A stretch of 64,000 bases of DNA, from the NCBI RefSeq assembly GCF_021245735.1, contig NZ_JAJISB010000041.1:1-64000 (forward strand), given 5' to 3'. The notes under the pieces were generated by a model. The model was not told the origin of the DNA. It did not search any database and saw only the letters and a program-made list of their open reading frames with translations. A program made the position numbers and the translations under genes. Of the stretch, positions 19,089-28,100 are shown in pieces. The stretch comes from Brevibacillus daliensis (GTDB taxonomy: Bacteria > Bacillota > Bacilli > Brevibacillales > Brevibacillaceae). How positions within the stretch are numbered: the first letter of the stretch is position 1; each line of letters opens with the position of its first letter.

Positions 19089-19613
19089 ATGGCCAAGCGT
19101 AAATCAAAACAACTACTCATTGTAGATGGTTACAATATCATAGGAGCATGGCCACAGTTGCGCGCTTTGAAAGACCAGGATTTGATGGATGAGGCGCGCG
19201 ATCTGCTCATCTCCCAGTTAGCTGAGTATCAAGGCTTTACTGGCATGAAGGTGATTGTTGTTTTTGACGCATATATGATACCGAGTCCAGGGCGGAAACA
19301 GCAGGAATATAAAATAGATGTCTATTTTACAAAGAAAAAAGAGACAGCAGATGAAAAAATTGAAAAACTAGTCTTTGAATTATTCGAGAAAAATCGACAA
19401 ATCTATGTGGCTACTTCAGATTATACGTCACAGCGAGTAATTTTTGGTCAGGGTGCATTGCGAAAATCAGCGAGGGAGCTACTTCTGGAGGTAGAGAATG
19501 CTGGGAAGGAGATCCAGCAGGAGGTTAGAAAAATCAAGGAAGAAAAGTTCTCAAGCAAAATTCCGATCTCTGATGAAATAGCGAAAATATTCGAAAAATG
19601 GAGAAGAGAGTAA
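19089..19613 (+). CDS. rae1: Rae1/YacP, ribosome-associated NYN-domain endoribonuclease
   Basis: A 174-residue NYN/PIN-like nuclease. LLIVDGYNIIGAW near the N-terminus carries the first catalytic Asp, VIVVFDAY the second, and YVATSDYTSQR the third. The family enzyme cleaves mRNA in the ribosomal A site. The C-terminus is a basic helical tail. The ATG is one base after the rlmB stop, with only a weak site (GGGTGA), suggesting coupling. The next gene, sigH, has its own promoter. Confidence 0.9.
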   Translation: MAKRKSKQLLIVDGYNIIGAWPQLRALKDQDLMDEARDLLISQLAEYQGFTGMKVIVVFDAYMIPSPGRKQQEYKIDVYFTKKKETADEKIEKLVFELFEKNRQIYVATSDYTSQRVIFGQGALRKSARELLLEVENAGKEIQQEVRKIKEEKFSSKIPISDEIAKIFEKWRRE

Positions 19614-19624
19614 AACGACTTTTG

Positions 19625-19654
19625 TTGACGCTATTTTACCCATTCATGTATAAT
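19625..19654 (+). promoter_or_regulatory. SigA promoter of sigH
   Basis: TTGACG (19625-19630), an 18-base spacer and a perfect TATAAT (19649-19654). It lies directly between the rae1 stop and the sigH ribosome site, giving a leader of about 35 bases. Confidence 0.8.
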
Positions 19655-19696
19655 AACACTATCTATCTTATGTAGCCAGGTGTCGGAGGGATGATA

Positions 19697-20347
19697 ATGA
19701 GTGTTGATCTGAGAGAGTTAAAACATACTCAATATGATCTGATGTCCGACGAAGAAGTAGTAGAGTTAGTAAGAGAGAACGATGCTGAGGCCCTTGAATA
19801 CCTGATCAATAAGTATAAAAATTTTGTACGGGCCAAGGCTCGTTCTTATTTTTTGATTGGGGCGGATCGTGAAGATATTGTACAGGAAGGTATGATTGGC
19901 CTGTATAAGTCTATACGAGATTTCAGAGGTGACAAGCTCACGTCGTTTAAAGCGTTTGCTGAGTTGTGTATCACCCGTCAAATTATTACAGCAATTAAGA
20001 CGGCAACAAGGCAGAAGCACATACCTCTCAACTCTTACGTATCGTTGGACAAGCCTATTTACGATGAGGATTCAGATCGTACTTTGCTCGATGTAATATG
20101 TGGAACCAAAGTAACAGATCCTGAAGAGCTTTTTATCAACCGAGAAGAATTTGACGACATAGAAGGTAAAATGAGTGAAATTCTAAGTGATTTAGAGCGT
20201 CAGGTGTTGATGCTCTATCTGGACGGTCGTTCCTATCAGCAAATTGCTGTGGAGCTTGATCGCCACGTCAAGTCAATTGACAATGCTCTTCAACGCGTAA
20301 AACGGAAATTGGAACGGTATTTAGAAGGTAGAGAAATTAATCTGTAA
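19697..20347 (+). CDS. sigH: RNA polymerase sigma-H factor
   Basis: A 216-residue sigma-70 family factor that directs early sporulation and competence genes. Region 2 is nearly identical to other SigH proteins (KNFVRAKARSYFLIGADRED, then DIVQEGMIGLYKSIRDF). Region 4 is DLERQVLMLYLDGRSYQQIA plus a recognition helix RHVKSIDNALQRVKRKLE. An ATG at 19691 touches the GGAGGG site; the ATG at 19697 has 6-base spacing and is preferred. Confidence 0.96.
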   Translation: MSVDLRELKHTQYDLMSDEEVVELVRENDAEALEYLINKYKNFVRAKARSYFLIGADREDIVQEGMIGLYKSIRDFRGDKLTSFKAFAELCITRQIITAIKTATRQKHIPLNSYVSLDKPIYDEDSDRTLLDVICGTKVTDPEELFINREEFDDIEGKMSEILSDLERQVLMLYLDGRSYQQIAVELDRHVKSIDNALQRVKRKLERYLEGREINL

Positions 20348-20480
20348 GGTTACTAGGTTGCTAGTTCGAATCTATTGGAAGAAGTATTCGCCTTAACATG
20401 AAATATTCCTGTTTTTTGTCGAGTATTTTTCATCACACTGAACTTAGATCGTTAATGTCTAAAATTGTCAAGGTATTTCG

Positions 20481-20581
20481 TTGACATTGTGAGTCTACAT
20501 GTGATAAATTTGTTTAGGTAACCATAGAGATGAATCTATGGTTACTTGCGTGAACGCACGGAAAAAAGTAGCGGTTTTTCC
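20481..20581 (+). promoter_or_regulatory. Promoter and three-hairpin leader before rpmG-secE-nusG
   Basis: TTGACA (20481-20486), a 16-base spacer and GATAAA preceded by TGT form an extended-type promoter. Three hairpins follow in close order: GTAACCATAGA/TCTATGGTTAC (20518-20545), GCGT/ACGC (20548-20557) and GGAAAAA/TTTTTCC (20560-20581). None has a T run. The rest of the gene-free stretch 20348-20638 shows nothing recognisable. Confidence 0.6.
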
Positions 20582-20641
20582 CGAGTTTAGTTGGGTTACA
20601 GTTATAGTCTTTAGGTATGAGAAAAGATGGAGGTGGCAATG

Positions 20642-20791
20642 ATGCGAGTAAATATTACTTTAGCGTGCACCGATTGTGGTGAACGTAACTATATCAGCAC
20701 GAAAAACAAGCGTACGAATCCTGAGCGCATCGAAAAGAAAAAGTATTGCTCCCGTGATAAAAAGCACACAGTTCATCGTGAAACTAAGTAA
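20642..20791 (+). CDS. rpmG: Ribosomal protein L33
   Basis: A 49-residue 50S protein. MRVNITLAC and the C-terminal HRETK match the family. Of the four zinc Cys in the C+ form, three remain: CTDC and the first of the second pair (YCSRD), where the fourth position is Asp. This is intermediate between zinc-binding and zinc-free L33. Tandem ATGs lie at 20639 and 20642; the second has better spacing from GGAGGTGG and matches homologues. First gene of rpmG-secE-nusG. Confidence 0.95.
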   Translation: MRVNITLACTDCGERNYISTKNKRTNPERIEKKKYCSRDKKHTVHRETK

Positions 20792-20819
20792 TGATGGGCA
20801 AAAAGTCTGGAGGTAGCAT

Positions 20820-21014
20820 ATGAGTATCTTTTCCAGAACGGGTTCGTTTTTGAAAGAGGTTGTCGCTGAGTTAAAAAAAGTTCGCTGGCCGAACCGAAAA
20901 GAGCTTGTTAACTATACAATAGCTGTACTATTGGCAGTAACATTTTTGGCTCTATTTATGTTTGTAGTGGACTTTGGAATCTCAGAGTTAATCGGTCTTA
21001 TTCTTAAAAAGTAG
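20820..21014 (+). CDS. secE: SecE, preprotein translocase subunit
   Basis: A 64-residue single-span membrane protein, the usual short Gram-positive form. The amphipathic N-terminal helix (FLKEVVAELKKVRWPNRKEL) is followed by one hydrophobic segment (about residues 33-58). It clamps the two halves of SecY in the SecYEG channel. TGGAGG lies 7 bases upstream. It sits between rpmG and nusG as in most bacteria. Confidence 0.96.
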   Translation: MSIFSRTGSFLKEVVAELKKVRWPNRKELVNYTIAVLLAVTFLALFMFVVDFGISELIGLILKK

Positions 21015-21062
21015 GTATTATTCGGTTCTTAGGAGGGACGGACGTCTATCGTCCTCGTGGAT

Positions 21063-21599
21063 ATGGAAAAAGCGTGGTATGTCGTTCATACTTACTCTGG
21101 GTATGAAAACAAGGTAAAAGCGAATCTGGAAAAGCGCGTTGAGTCAATGGGCATGGAGGACAAAATCTTCCGCGTTCTAGTTCCTACTGAAGAAGAAGTA
21201 GAGAGCAAGGATGGCAAGAAGCGCACAGTCACCAAAAAAGTGTTCCCGGGTTACGTTCTTGTTGAAATGGTAATGACGGACGATTCTTGGTATGTCGTGC
21301 GTAATACCCCAGGGGTCACAGGCTTTGTCGGATCCGCCGGAGCTGGTTCTAAACCGACTGCGTTGCTTCCTGAAGAAGCGGATAACATTCTCAAGCATAT
21401 GGGAATGGAAGCGCCGAAAGTTAGGATCGATTTTGAGCTTCGCGATATGGTTTCCGTAAAGGATGGTCCTTTCACGGGCCGTACTGGCGAAATCATTGAG
21501 ATTCAATCCGACAAACAAAAGGTTCGTGTTCTTCTTGACATTTTTGGTCGAGAGACACCGGTCGAATTAGATTACACACAAGTTGATAAACTGGATTAA
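21063..21599 (+). CDS. nusG: NusG, transcription elongation and termination factor
   Basis: A 178-residue protein from ATG 21063, or 180 from GTG 21057. The NGN domain begins AWYVVHTYSGYENKVK and includes VFPGYVLVEM. The C-terminal KOW domain has VKDGPFTGRTGEI and ends FGRETPVELDYTQV. The ATG is chosen by similarity (MEK-WYV). The ribosome site AGGAGGG is 25 bases away at 21031-21037, with a hairpin (GGACG/CGTCC, 21036-21054) in between; see findings. Confidence 0.95.
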   Translation: MEKAWYVVHTYSGYENKVKANLEKRVESMGMEDKIFRVLVPTEEEVESKDGKKRTVTKKVFPGYVLVEMVMTDDSWYVVRNTPGVTGFVGSAGAGSKPTALLPEEADNILKHMGMEAPKVRIDFELRDMVSVKDGPFTGRTGEIIEIQSDKQKVRVLLDIFGRETPVELDYTQVDKLD

Positions 21600-21689
21600 G
21601 TCTCATCTTGAAAAGTAGCGTAGGTTATGATACATTTCATGATGATTCTGGAATCTGCAGAAGAATGCGGTTCCCAATCTCACTATAGA

Positions 21690-21744
21690 TAAGTCCCCTT
21701 TATAGGGATTTTCCGAAATAGAGTGGGAGGGGTGAAAATTCCCC
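21690..21744 (+). promoter_or_regulatory. Structured leader before rplK, possible L1 autoregulation site
   Basis: Two hairpins lie in the 178-base gap: AAGTCCC/GGGATTT (21690-21710), followed by Ts and weakly terminator-like, and GGGG-TGAAAATT-CCCC (21729-21744), 33 bases before the rplK start. L1 is known to repress rplK-rplA through an mRNA mimic in other bacteria; assigning that role here is inference. Confidence 0.35.
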
Positions 21745-21777
21745 GCATTACCACACACGAAGAAGGAGGTGTATTAC

Positions 21778-22203
21778 GTGGCTAAGAAAGTAATCCGCGT
21801 AATTAAACTACAAATTCCAGCAGGAAAGGCAAACCCTGCACCTCCAGTAGGTCCGGCACTCGGTCAAGCTGGGGTTAATATCATGGGTTTCTGTAAAGAA
21901 TTTAACGCTCGTACAGAAAGCGAAGCAGGAATGATCATTCCTGTAGAAATTACTGTATTTGAAGATCGTTCTTTCACATTCATTACAAAAACTCCGCCAG
22001 CAGCAGTTCTATTGAAAAAAGCAGCAGGAATCCCATCCGGTTCCGGTGAGCCTAACAAGAAGAAAGTTGCTACACTAAAACGCGATAAAGTTCGTGAAAT
22101 CGCTGAGTTGAAACAACCTGACCTGAACGCAGCTTCTGTTGAAGCAGCAATGCGCATGGTTGAAGGTACTGCCCGTTCTATGGGTATCGTAATCGAAGAC
22201 TAA
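21778..22203 (+). CDS. rplK: Ribosomal protein L11
   Basis: A 141-residue protein of the GTPase-associated centre, needed for the stringent response. The N-terminal domain ([19 protein letters not shown]) and C-terminal RNA-binding domain ([16 protein letters not shown]) are complete. Start is GTG 21778 behind GAAGGAGGTG; an open frame three codons longer includes that site and is rejected. Paired with rplA. Confidence 0.97.
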   Translation: MAKKVIRVIKLQIPAGKANPAPPVGPALGQAGVNIMGFCKEFNARTESEAGMIIPVEITVFEDRSFTFITKTPPAAVLLKKAAGIPSGSGEPNKKKVATLKRDKVREIAELKQPDLNAASVEAAMRMVEGTARSMGIVIED

Positions 22204-22306
22204 TTGTCTTTTGATTGCTTGGAATGGATGAGGGTACAAGCTGTGCCCTTGTTCATGTGGGAGGATATTAAACCGCTACGACCACATTGAAGGGAGATTT
22301 GCACAA

Positions 22307-22990
22307 ATGCCAAAACATGGTAAAAAATATCTTGAAGCTGCAAAGCAGATTGATAAAAACACAGTATACCCAGTTAGCGAAGCACTAGAATTGGTGAAAA
22401 AAGTAGCTACTGCAAAGTTCGATGAAACAATTGAAGCAGCATACCGTTTGGGTGTAGACCCTAAGCGTGCTGACCAACAAATTCGTGGTGCAGTTGTATT
22501 GCCACATGGTACAGGTAAAGTACAACGCGTACTTGTATTTGCTAAAGGTGAAAAAGCGAAAGAAGCTGAAGCAGCTGGAGCAGATTATGTAGGCGATTCT
22601 GACATGCTTGCAAAAATCCAAGGTGGCTGGTTTGAGTTTGACGTAATTGTTGCTACACCAGACATGATGGGTGAAGTTGGTAAACTAGGCCGCGTATTGG
22701 GTCCTAAAGGTCTAATGCCAAACCCTAAAACTGGTACTGTAACATTTGATGTTACAAAAGCAGTTAACGAAATCAAAGCTGGTAAAATCGAATACCGCGT
22801 AGACAAGACTGGTATCATCCATGCTCCTATCGGTAAAGTATCTTTCGATGCTGAGAAACTAGCTGAAAACCTAGCAACTTTGACTGAAGCACTTAACCGT
22901 GCTAAACCAGCAGCTGCTAAAGGTGTTTACATGAGAAACGTAACAATCAGCTCCACTATGGGACCTGGTGTACGCGTTGAAGTAAAATAA
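22307..22990 (+). CDS. rplA: Ribosomal protein L1
   Basis: A 227-residue protein of the L1 stalk that helps release E-site tRNA. Two domains are visible. The signature is [20 protein letters not shown] in domain 2, and the C-terminus returns to domain 1 with [17 protein letters not shown]. Strong Shine-Dalgarno GAAGGGAG upstream. The L10 leader promoter starts 7 bases after the stop. Confidence 0.97.
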   Translation: MPKHGKKYLEAAKQIDKNTVYPVSEALELVKKVATAKFDETIEAAYRLGVDPKRADQQIRGAVVLPHGTGKVQRVLVFAKGEKAKEAEAAGADYVGDSDMLAKIQGGWFEFDVIVATPDMMGEVGKLGRVLGPKGLMPNPKTGTVTFDVTKAVNEIKAGKIEYRVDKTGIIHAPIGKVSFDAEKLAENLATLTEALNRAKPAAAKGVYMRNVTISSTMGPGVRVEVK

Positions 22991-22996
22991 TACCAG

Positions 22997-23025
22997 TTGA
23001 CTTCACTTGCTGAAGTTGATATGAT
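22997..23025 (+). promoter_or_regulatory. SigA promoter of rplJ-rplL
   Basis: TTGACT (22997-23002), a 17-base spacer and TATGAT (23020-23025). It lies directly after the rplA stop and drives the L10 leader. Confidence 0.8.
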
Positions 23026-23034
23026 AATACCTGT

Positions 23035-23181
23035 TGTTAAAGAGAATATGTCATACCGTAGACAGAAGGTGTAACGAACTCTTGAGTGAGTTACTTAATA
23101 TCCATCCGAGGTGTGTGCTGAACGATAGATTGTTTTAATCTGTTACTTAGTGCCCTCGCGAATGTCTGCGAGGGCATTTTC
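23035..23181 (+). promoter_or_regulatory. L10 leader (r-protein autoregulatory RNA)
   Basis: This has the features of the Firmicute L10 leader: the conserved block ACCGTAGACAGAAGGTG (from about 23055), the CCGAGGTGTG segment, and a terminal intrinsic terminator just before rplJ. In the known mechanism L10(L12)4 binds the leader and favours termination. Position between rplA and rplJ fits. Confidence 0.8.
23151..23181 (+). terminator. Terminator of the L10 leader
   Basis: Perfect arms TGCCCTCGC (23151-23159) and GCGAGGGCA (23168-23176) with an 8-base loop, followed by TTTTC. It lies 40 bases before the rplJ start and is presumably conditional. Confidence 0.88.
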
Positions 23182-23219
23182 AATTTAATTAGTAGGATTG
23201 AAGCACGGGAGGTGTAACA

Positions 23220-23735
23220 ATGGCAGAAATTCGTCCAACGGTTATCCGTGAAGAGAAAGTACAAGTTATCAACGAGATCGCTACAAAATTGCGTGAAAGC
23301 CAAACCGTAGTAGTTGCAGATTATCGTGGTTTGACAGTTGCTCAAGTAACTGAACTTCGTAAACAGTTGCGTGAAGCTGGCGTTGAGTATAAAGTATACA
23401 AAAATTCTTTGGCACGCCTAGCTACAGCTCAAGAAAACTTGAGCGATTTGGATGCCCACCTGTTGGGACCAAACGCGATTGCTTTCTCTAAGGATGACGT
23501 AATCGCTCCTGCGAAGATCATTGCTGACTTCGCAAAGAAAAACGATAAACTTGAAATCAAAGGTGGCGTTATCGAAGGTAAGGTTGTAGGCGCTGAAGAA
23601 ATCAAAGCACTTGCTTCTCTACCATCTCGCGAAGGTTTGTTGTCTATGCTTCTCAGCGTACTACAAGCACCAGTTCGCAACTTCGCCCTTGCGGTTAAAG
23701 CTGTATCTGAACAAAAAGAAGGCCAAGGCGCCTAA
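23220..23735 (+). CDS. rplJ: Ribosomal protein L10
   Basis: A 171-residue protein that anchors L7/L12 dimers to the 50S stalk base. The N-terminal rRNA-binding domain ([32 protein letters not shown]) and the C-terminal helix for L12 dimers are complete. Strong GGGAGGTG site. It is probably the protein that binds the leader at 23035-23181. Confidence 0.97.
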   Translation: MAEIRPTVIREEKVQVINEIATKLRESQTVVVADYRGLTVAQVTELRKQLREAGVEYKVYKNSLARLATAQENLSDLDAHLLGPNAIAFSKDDVIAPAKIIADFAKKNDKLEIKGGVIEGKVVGAEEIKALASLPSREGLLSMLLSVLQAPVRNFALAVKAVSEQKEGQGA

Positions 23736-23764
23736 TCTGTATAATACGATTGGAGGATTTATAA

Positions 23765-24127
23765 ATGAGTCACGAACAAATTCTAGAAGCTATCAAAGGC
23801 ATGTCCGTTCTTGAACTAAACGATCTAGTAAAAGCAATTGAAGAAGAATTTGGTGTTACTGCAGCAGCTCCTGTAGCTGTTATGGCTGGTGGCGCTGGTG
23901 AAGCTGCTGCTGAGCAAACTGAGTTCACTGTGAACCTAGTTTCTGCTGGTGCTTCCAAAATCAACGTAATCAAAGTAGTTCGCGAAATCACTGGTCTTGG
24001 TTTGAAAGAAGCAAAAGATCTAGTTGACAACGCTCCTAAAGCACTTAAAGAAGGCATTTCTAAAGAAGATGCTGAAGGTATCAAAGCTAAGCTTGAAGAA
24101 GCTGGCGCAGTAGTAGAAGTTAAGTAG
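23765..24127 (+). CDS. rplL: Ribosomal protein L7/L12
   Basis: A 120-residue stalk protein. The N-terminal dimerisation domain, an Ala/Gly-rich hinge ([13 protein letters not shown]) and the C-terminal domain that contacts GTPase factors ([20 protein letters not shown]) are all present. GGAGG lies 8 bases upstream. Second gene of the L10 operon. Confidence 0.97.
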   Translation: MSHEQILEAIKGMSVLELNDLVKAIEEEFGVTAAAPVAVMAGGAGEAAAEQTEFTVNLVSAGASKINVIKVVREITGLGLKEAKDLVDNAPKALKEGISKEDAEGIKAKLEEAGAVVEVK

Positions 24128-24143
24128 TCTACCTACTTTTTAT

Positions 24144-24177
24144 AGAAATCCCCTTGCCTCTTGGCCGGGGGATTTCT
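24144..24177 (+). terminator. Strong hairpin after rplL, probable terminator
   Basis: Perfect arms AGAAATCCCC (24144-24153) and GGGGATTTCT (24168-24177). No T run follows, so termination may be incomplete and allow read-through into ybxB. Confidence 0.6.
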
Positions 24178-24218
24178 GCTATCTATGGTGAATAGCAGAA
24201 AGGGGCGACCATCTTTAG

Positions 24219-24815
24219 ATGAGTGACCACTATTACACAAATCAGCCGAGTGCGGCGCACAAGGAAGAGGAATTTACGTTTGATCTGCGAGGAAAAACAT
24301 ATTGCTTTACTACAGACACGGGTGTTTTTTCAAGAGATAGGGTCGATTTCGGCAGTGTTTTATTGATTGAAACCATGCAATTCTCTCCTCAAGCACAAGT
24401 GCTGGATGTCGGTTGCGGATATGGAGCTATGGGATTGCCGGCTGCAGTTTTGGCGAATGAAGGAAAAGTAACCATGATTGACATTAATGAACGTGCAGTT
24501 ATGCTTGCGAAGCGAAATGCAGAGCAGAATGGCATCCGGAATGTAGAAATCATGGTGAGTGATTTATATGAGAAAGTAGCAGATCGTCAATTTGACGTTA
24601 TTCTTACCAATCCTCCTATTCGCGCAGGAAAAGAGACGGTACACCGGATTTTTACGGAAGGATACAATCTGCTGGTACCAGGCGGGAGCATGTGGGTAGT
24701 TATTCAGAAGAAGCAAGGAGCACCATCTGCCATTAAAAGACTAGAAGAATACTTTGATGATGTACAAATTGTAGATAAAAGCAAGGGTTATTTTATTATT
24801 TGTGCAAGAAAATAG
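24219..24815 (+). CDS. ybxB: RsmC-like class I SAM-dependent methyltransferase
   Basis: A 198-residue methyltransferase of the RsmC type. SAM-binding motif I is VLDVGCGYGAMGLPA (about residues 66-80), the acidic loop is MIDINERAV, and the catalytic NPP motif is ILTNPPIRAGKE. The RsmC family methylates guanines in rRNA; the exact target here is not proven. YbxB occupies the same site between rplL and rpoB in other Bacilli. The ribosome site AAGGGG is rather far (about 14 bases) from the start. Confidence 0.88.
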   Translation: MSDHYYTNQPSAAHKEEEFTFDLRGKTYCFTTDTGVFSRDRVDFGSVLLIETMQFSPQAQVLDVGCGYGAMGLPAAVLANEGKVTMIDINERAVMLAKRNAEQNGIRNVEIMVSDLYEKVADRQFDVILTNPPIRAGKETVHRIFTEGYNLLVPGGSMWVVIQKKQGAPSAIKRLEEYFDDVQIVDKSKGYFIICARK

Positions 24816-24824
24816 TGATTAACC

Positions 24825-24853
24825 TTGACGCTATAAATGCAATATGTTAACAT
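24825..24853 (+). promoter_or_regulatory. Upstream promoter P1 of rpoB-rpoC
   Basis: TTGACG (24825-24830), a 17-base spacer and TAACAT (24848-24853) with a TGT extension. It lies just after the ybxB stop and is one of two likely promoters in the gene-free stretch 24816-25148. Confidence 0.55.
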
Positions 24854-24947
24854 TATAAAATGTCAATATGGGTTTTTTGTATAAACTCAGCAAATCCTAA
24901 TTTGTCAATACCCTTTTTCGAGGTTTTCTAAGGGAAAAGGTGTGATC

Positions 24948-24976
24948 TTGTGAAAAGTTGGGAATTCTTTTAGAAT
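24948..24976 (+). promoter_or_regulatory. Downstream promoter P2 of rpoB-rpoC
   Basis: TTGTGA (24948-24953), a 17-base spacer and TAGAAT (24971-24976). Transcription would start near 24983, directly before the terminator-like hairpin at 24990. Confidence 0.6.
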
Positions 24977-24989
24977 AGGCTTTTTTATC

Positions 24990-25028
24990 AAAAAATGAGG
25001 TTAAGAGGTTTAACCCATTTTTATTTTT
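24990..25028 (+). terminator. Attenuator-like terminator in the rpoB leader
   Basis: AAAATGaGGTTAA (from 24992) pairs with TTAACCcATTTT (25010-25021), with one mismatch and a 5-base loop. It is followed by TTTTTATTTTT. It lies after both likely promoters and about 120 bases before rpoB, so it can only be conditional or partial. Confidence 0.65.
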
Positions 25029-25091
25029 GTGCTTTCAGCATGTAGTGATACTTCTGCTAGATGCTTATCGCTTTCTGACTAAAGAGAGCAT

Positions 25092-25127
25092 GTTGCGGTC
25101 AACACCGGCTGATTCAGGTGTTGCAAC
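25092..25127 (+). promoter_or_regulatory. Hairpin directly before the rpoB ribosome site
   Basis: GTTGC (25092-25096) and AACACC (25101-25106) pair with GGTGTT (25117-25122) and GCAAC (25123-25127), with a GGTC bulge on one side. It ends 8 bases before the Shine-Dalgarno sequence. Role unknown. Confidence 0.5.
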
Positions 25128-25148
25128 AATAAATGAGGGGTGAATGAG

Positions 25149-28100
25149 TTGGCAGGTAAACTGGTCCAGAGCGGTAAACACCGCCAGCGTCGCACGTATT
25201 CTCGCATTAACGAAGTACTAGGGCTTCCAAATCTAATTGAGATTCAGCAAAAATCTTACCAATGGTTCTTGGATATGGGTTTAAGAGAAATGTTTCAAGA
25301 TATTTCTCCGATTCAAGACTTCACTGGTAACTTAGTGTTGGAATTTATCGATTATAGCTTGGGTGAGCCGAAGTATGATGTCGATGAATCGAAGGAACGT
25401 GACGTTACGTATGCTGCTCCATTGCGCGTTAAAGTGCGTCTTTTAAACAAAGAGACGGGCGAAGTGAAGGAGCAAGAGGTCTTTATGGGAGACTTCCCAC
25501 TGATGACAGAAACGGGTACCTTCATAATTAATGGAGCGGAGCGCGTTATCGTCAGTCAGCTCGTTCGTTCCCCTAGTGTTTACTATAACACTAAAGTCGA
25601 TAAGAACGGTAAAAAGACTTTCAGCGCTACAGTAATTCCTAACCGTGGTGCTTGGTTGGAACTTGAGACAGATGCGAAAGATATCATCTATGTTCGTATC
25701 GATCGTACTCGTAAGATTCCAGTTACTGTCTTGTTACGTGCTTTAGGTTTTGGAACTGATAAAGATATTCTTGATCTCTTGGGTCATGATGAAAAGCATG
25801 TAAACAATACGCTTGAAAAAGATAACACTGATTCAACAGAAAAAGCTCTTATCGAAATCTATGAGCGTCTTCGTCCAGGCGAACCGCCTACAGTAGAGAA
25901 TGCTAAGAGTTTGCTAGTTTCTCGTTTCTTTGATCCAAAACGTTATGATCTAGCATCTGTTGGTCGTTATAAAATGAATAAAAAGCTTCATATTAAGAAC
26001 CGTCTGTTTAACCAACGTCTTGCTGAGTCATTGGTTGATACGCAAACGGGTGAAATTATTGCAGAGGCAGGTCAGGTTATTGATCGTCGTCTGATGGAAA
26101 GAATTTTACCAATGTTAGAAGGCGGAGTGAATTATGTTGATGTTCGTACGCATGGCGGCGTTTTGGAAAACGAAACGATCACACTGCAATCTGTAGACAT
26201 CTTTGATGATGAAGGTAAGGTAGTAAAAGTAACCGGTAATGCCAACATTGACATGTCCGTAAAAAATATTACGCCAGCTGACATCGTGTCTGCAATCAAC
26301 TATTTCATTAACCTGTTGCATAATATTGGTACAACAGATGATATCGATCACTTGGGTAACCGTCGTCTGCGTTCTGTAGGTGAGTTGTTACAAAACCAAT
26401 TCCGTATTGGTTTGTCTCGTATGGAGCGCGTTGTTCGTGAACGTATGTCCATTCAAGACCAAAATCAAATTACACCGCAGGCACTTATTAATATCCGTCC
26501 AGTTATTGCGGCAATTAAAGAGTTCTTCGGAAGCTCCCAATTGTCTCAGTTCATGGATCAAACCAACCCTCTTGCTGAGTTGACGCATAAACGTCGTCTA
26601 TCTGCACTAGGACCAGGTGGTTTGACTCGTGAGCGCGCTGGTTTCGAAGTGCGTGACGTTCACCACTCTCACTATGGTCGTATGTGTCCGATTGAGACTC
26701 CAGAGGGACCAAACATCGGTTTGATTAACTCTCTGTCTTCATTTGCACGTATCAATGATTACGGCTTTATTGAAACACCACGCCGTAAGATTGATCCGGA
26801 AACAGGAGTAGTTCTTACTGAGATCGATTACCTGACAGCTGATGAAGAAGATGTATACAATGTGGCTCAAGCGAACCAACCTCTAGGTGAAGATGGACGT
26901 TTTGCCAATGAAATGGTTATCTGCCGTCGTAAGGGTGAGATCGTTAACATCCCTCGCGATAAGGTAGACTTCATGGACGTATCTCCGAAGCAAGTTGTTT
27001 CTGTTGCAACAGCTTTGATCCCGTTCCTAGAGAACGATGACGCCAACCGTGCGCTAATGGGATCAAACATGCAGCGTCAGGCCGTTCCACTATTGATTCC
27101 TCAAGCGCCTTTCGTAGGTACTGGAATGGAACATAAAGCAGCGCAAGACTCCGGTGTTGCCATTGTTGCGAAATGGCCTGGTCAGGTTGAACGTGTAACA
27201 GCACGTGAGATCTGGGTACGTCGTTATAAAGAAATCGATGGCAAGCAAGTTGCTGGCGATCTTGATAAATACAAGCTACACAAATTCATCCGTTCCAACC
27301 AAGGTACTTGCATCAACCAACGCCCTATTATAAAAACAGGCGATTGGGTTGTACCTGGTGACATTATTGGTGATGGTCCTTCTACTGAAAAGGGCGAATT
27401 GGCTCTTGGACGTAACGTAATCGTAGCGTTTATGACCTGGGAAGGTTACAACTACGAGGATGCGATATTGCTAAGTGAAAAACTGGTTAAAGACGATGTT
27501 TACACGTCCATTCATATTGAAGAATATGAATCAGAGGCGCGTGACACTAAGCTTGGACCTGAAGAAATCACACGTGACATCCCTAACGTAGGGGAAGAAG
27601 CGCTTAAGAATTTGGATGAGCGTGGTATTATCCGCGTTGGTGCCGAAATCCGTGATGGCGATATCCTGGTTGGTAAAGTAACACCTAAGGGTGTAACTGA
27701 ACTTACTGCGGAAGAGCGTCTACTACATGCGATCTTTGGTGAGAAAGCACGTGAAGTTCGTGACACCTCCCTGCGTGTACCACATGGTGGATCCGGTATT
27801 ATCGTTGATGTAAAAGTATTTACTCGCGATAATGGTGATGAATTGCCACCAGGTGTAAACCAGTTGGTTCGCGTATATATTGCTCAAAAACGCAAAATTT
27901 CCGTTGGGGATAAAATGGCTGGTCGACATGGTAACAAAGGGGTTATTGCCCGTATCATGGCGGAAGAAGATATGCCATTCTTACCTGATGGTTCACCAGT
28001 TGAGATCGTATTGAATCCATTGGGCGTACCATCTCGTATGAACATCGGTCAGGTACTTGAAACGCACTTGGGTATGGCTGCGAAAATTCTAGGCATTCAT

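Noticed and set aside
20348-20480. tRNA gene after sigH (GGTTACTAGGTTGCTAGTTCGAATC contains a GTTCGAATC-like string)
   Set aside because: No full cloverleaf: the acceptor, D and anticodon stems cannot be formed around the TTCGAAT string.
26520-26620. Rifampicin-resistance change in rpoB
   Set aside because: The visible cluster has the usual sensitive residues (Gln, Asp, His and Ser positions).
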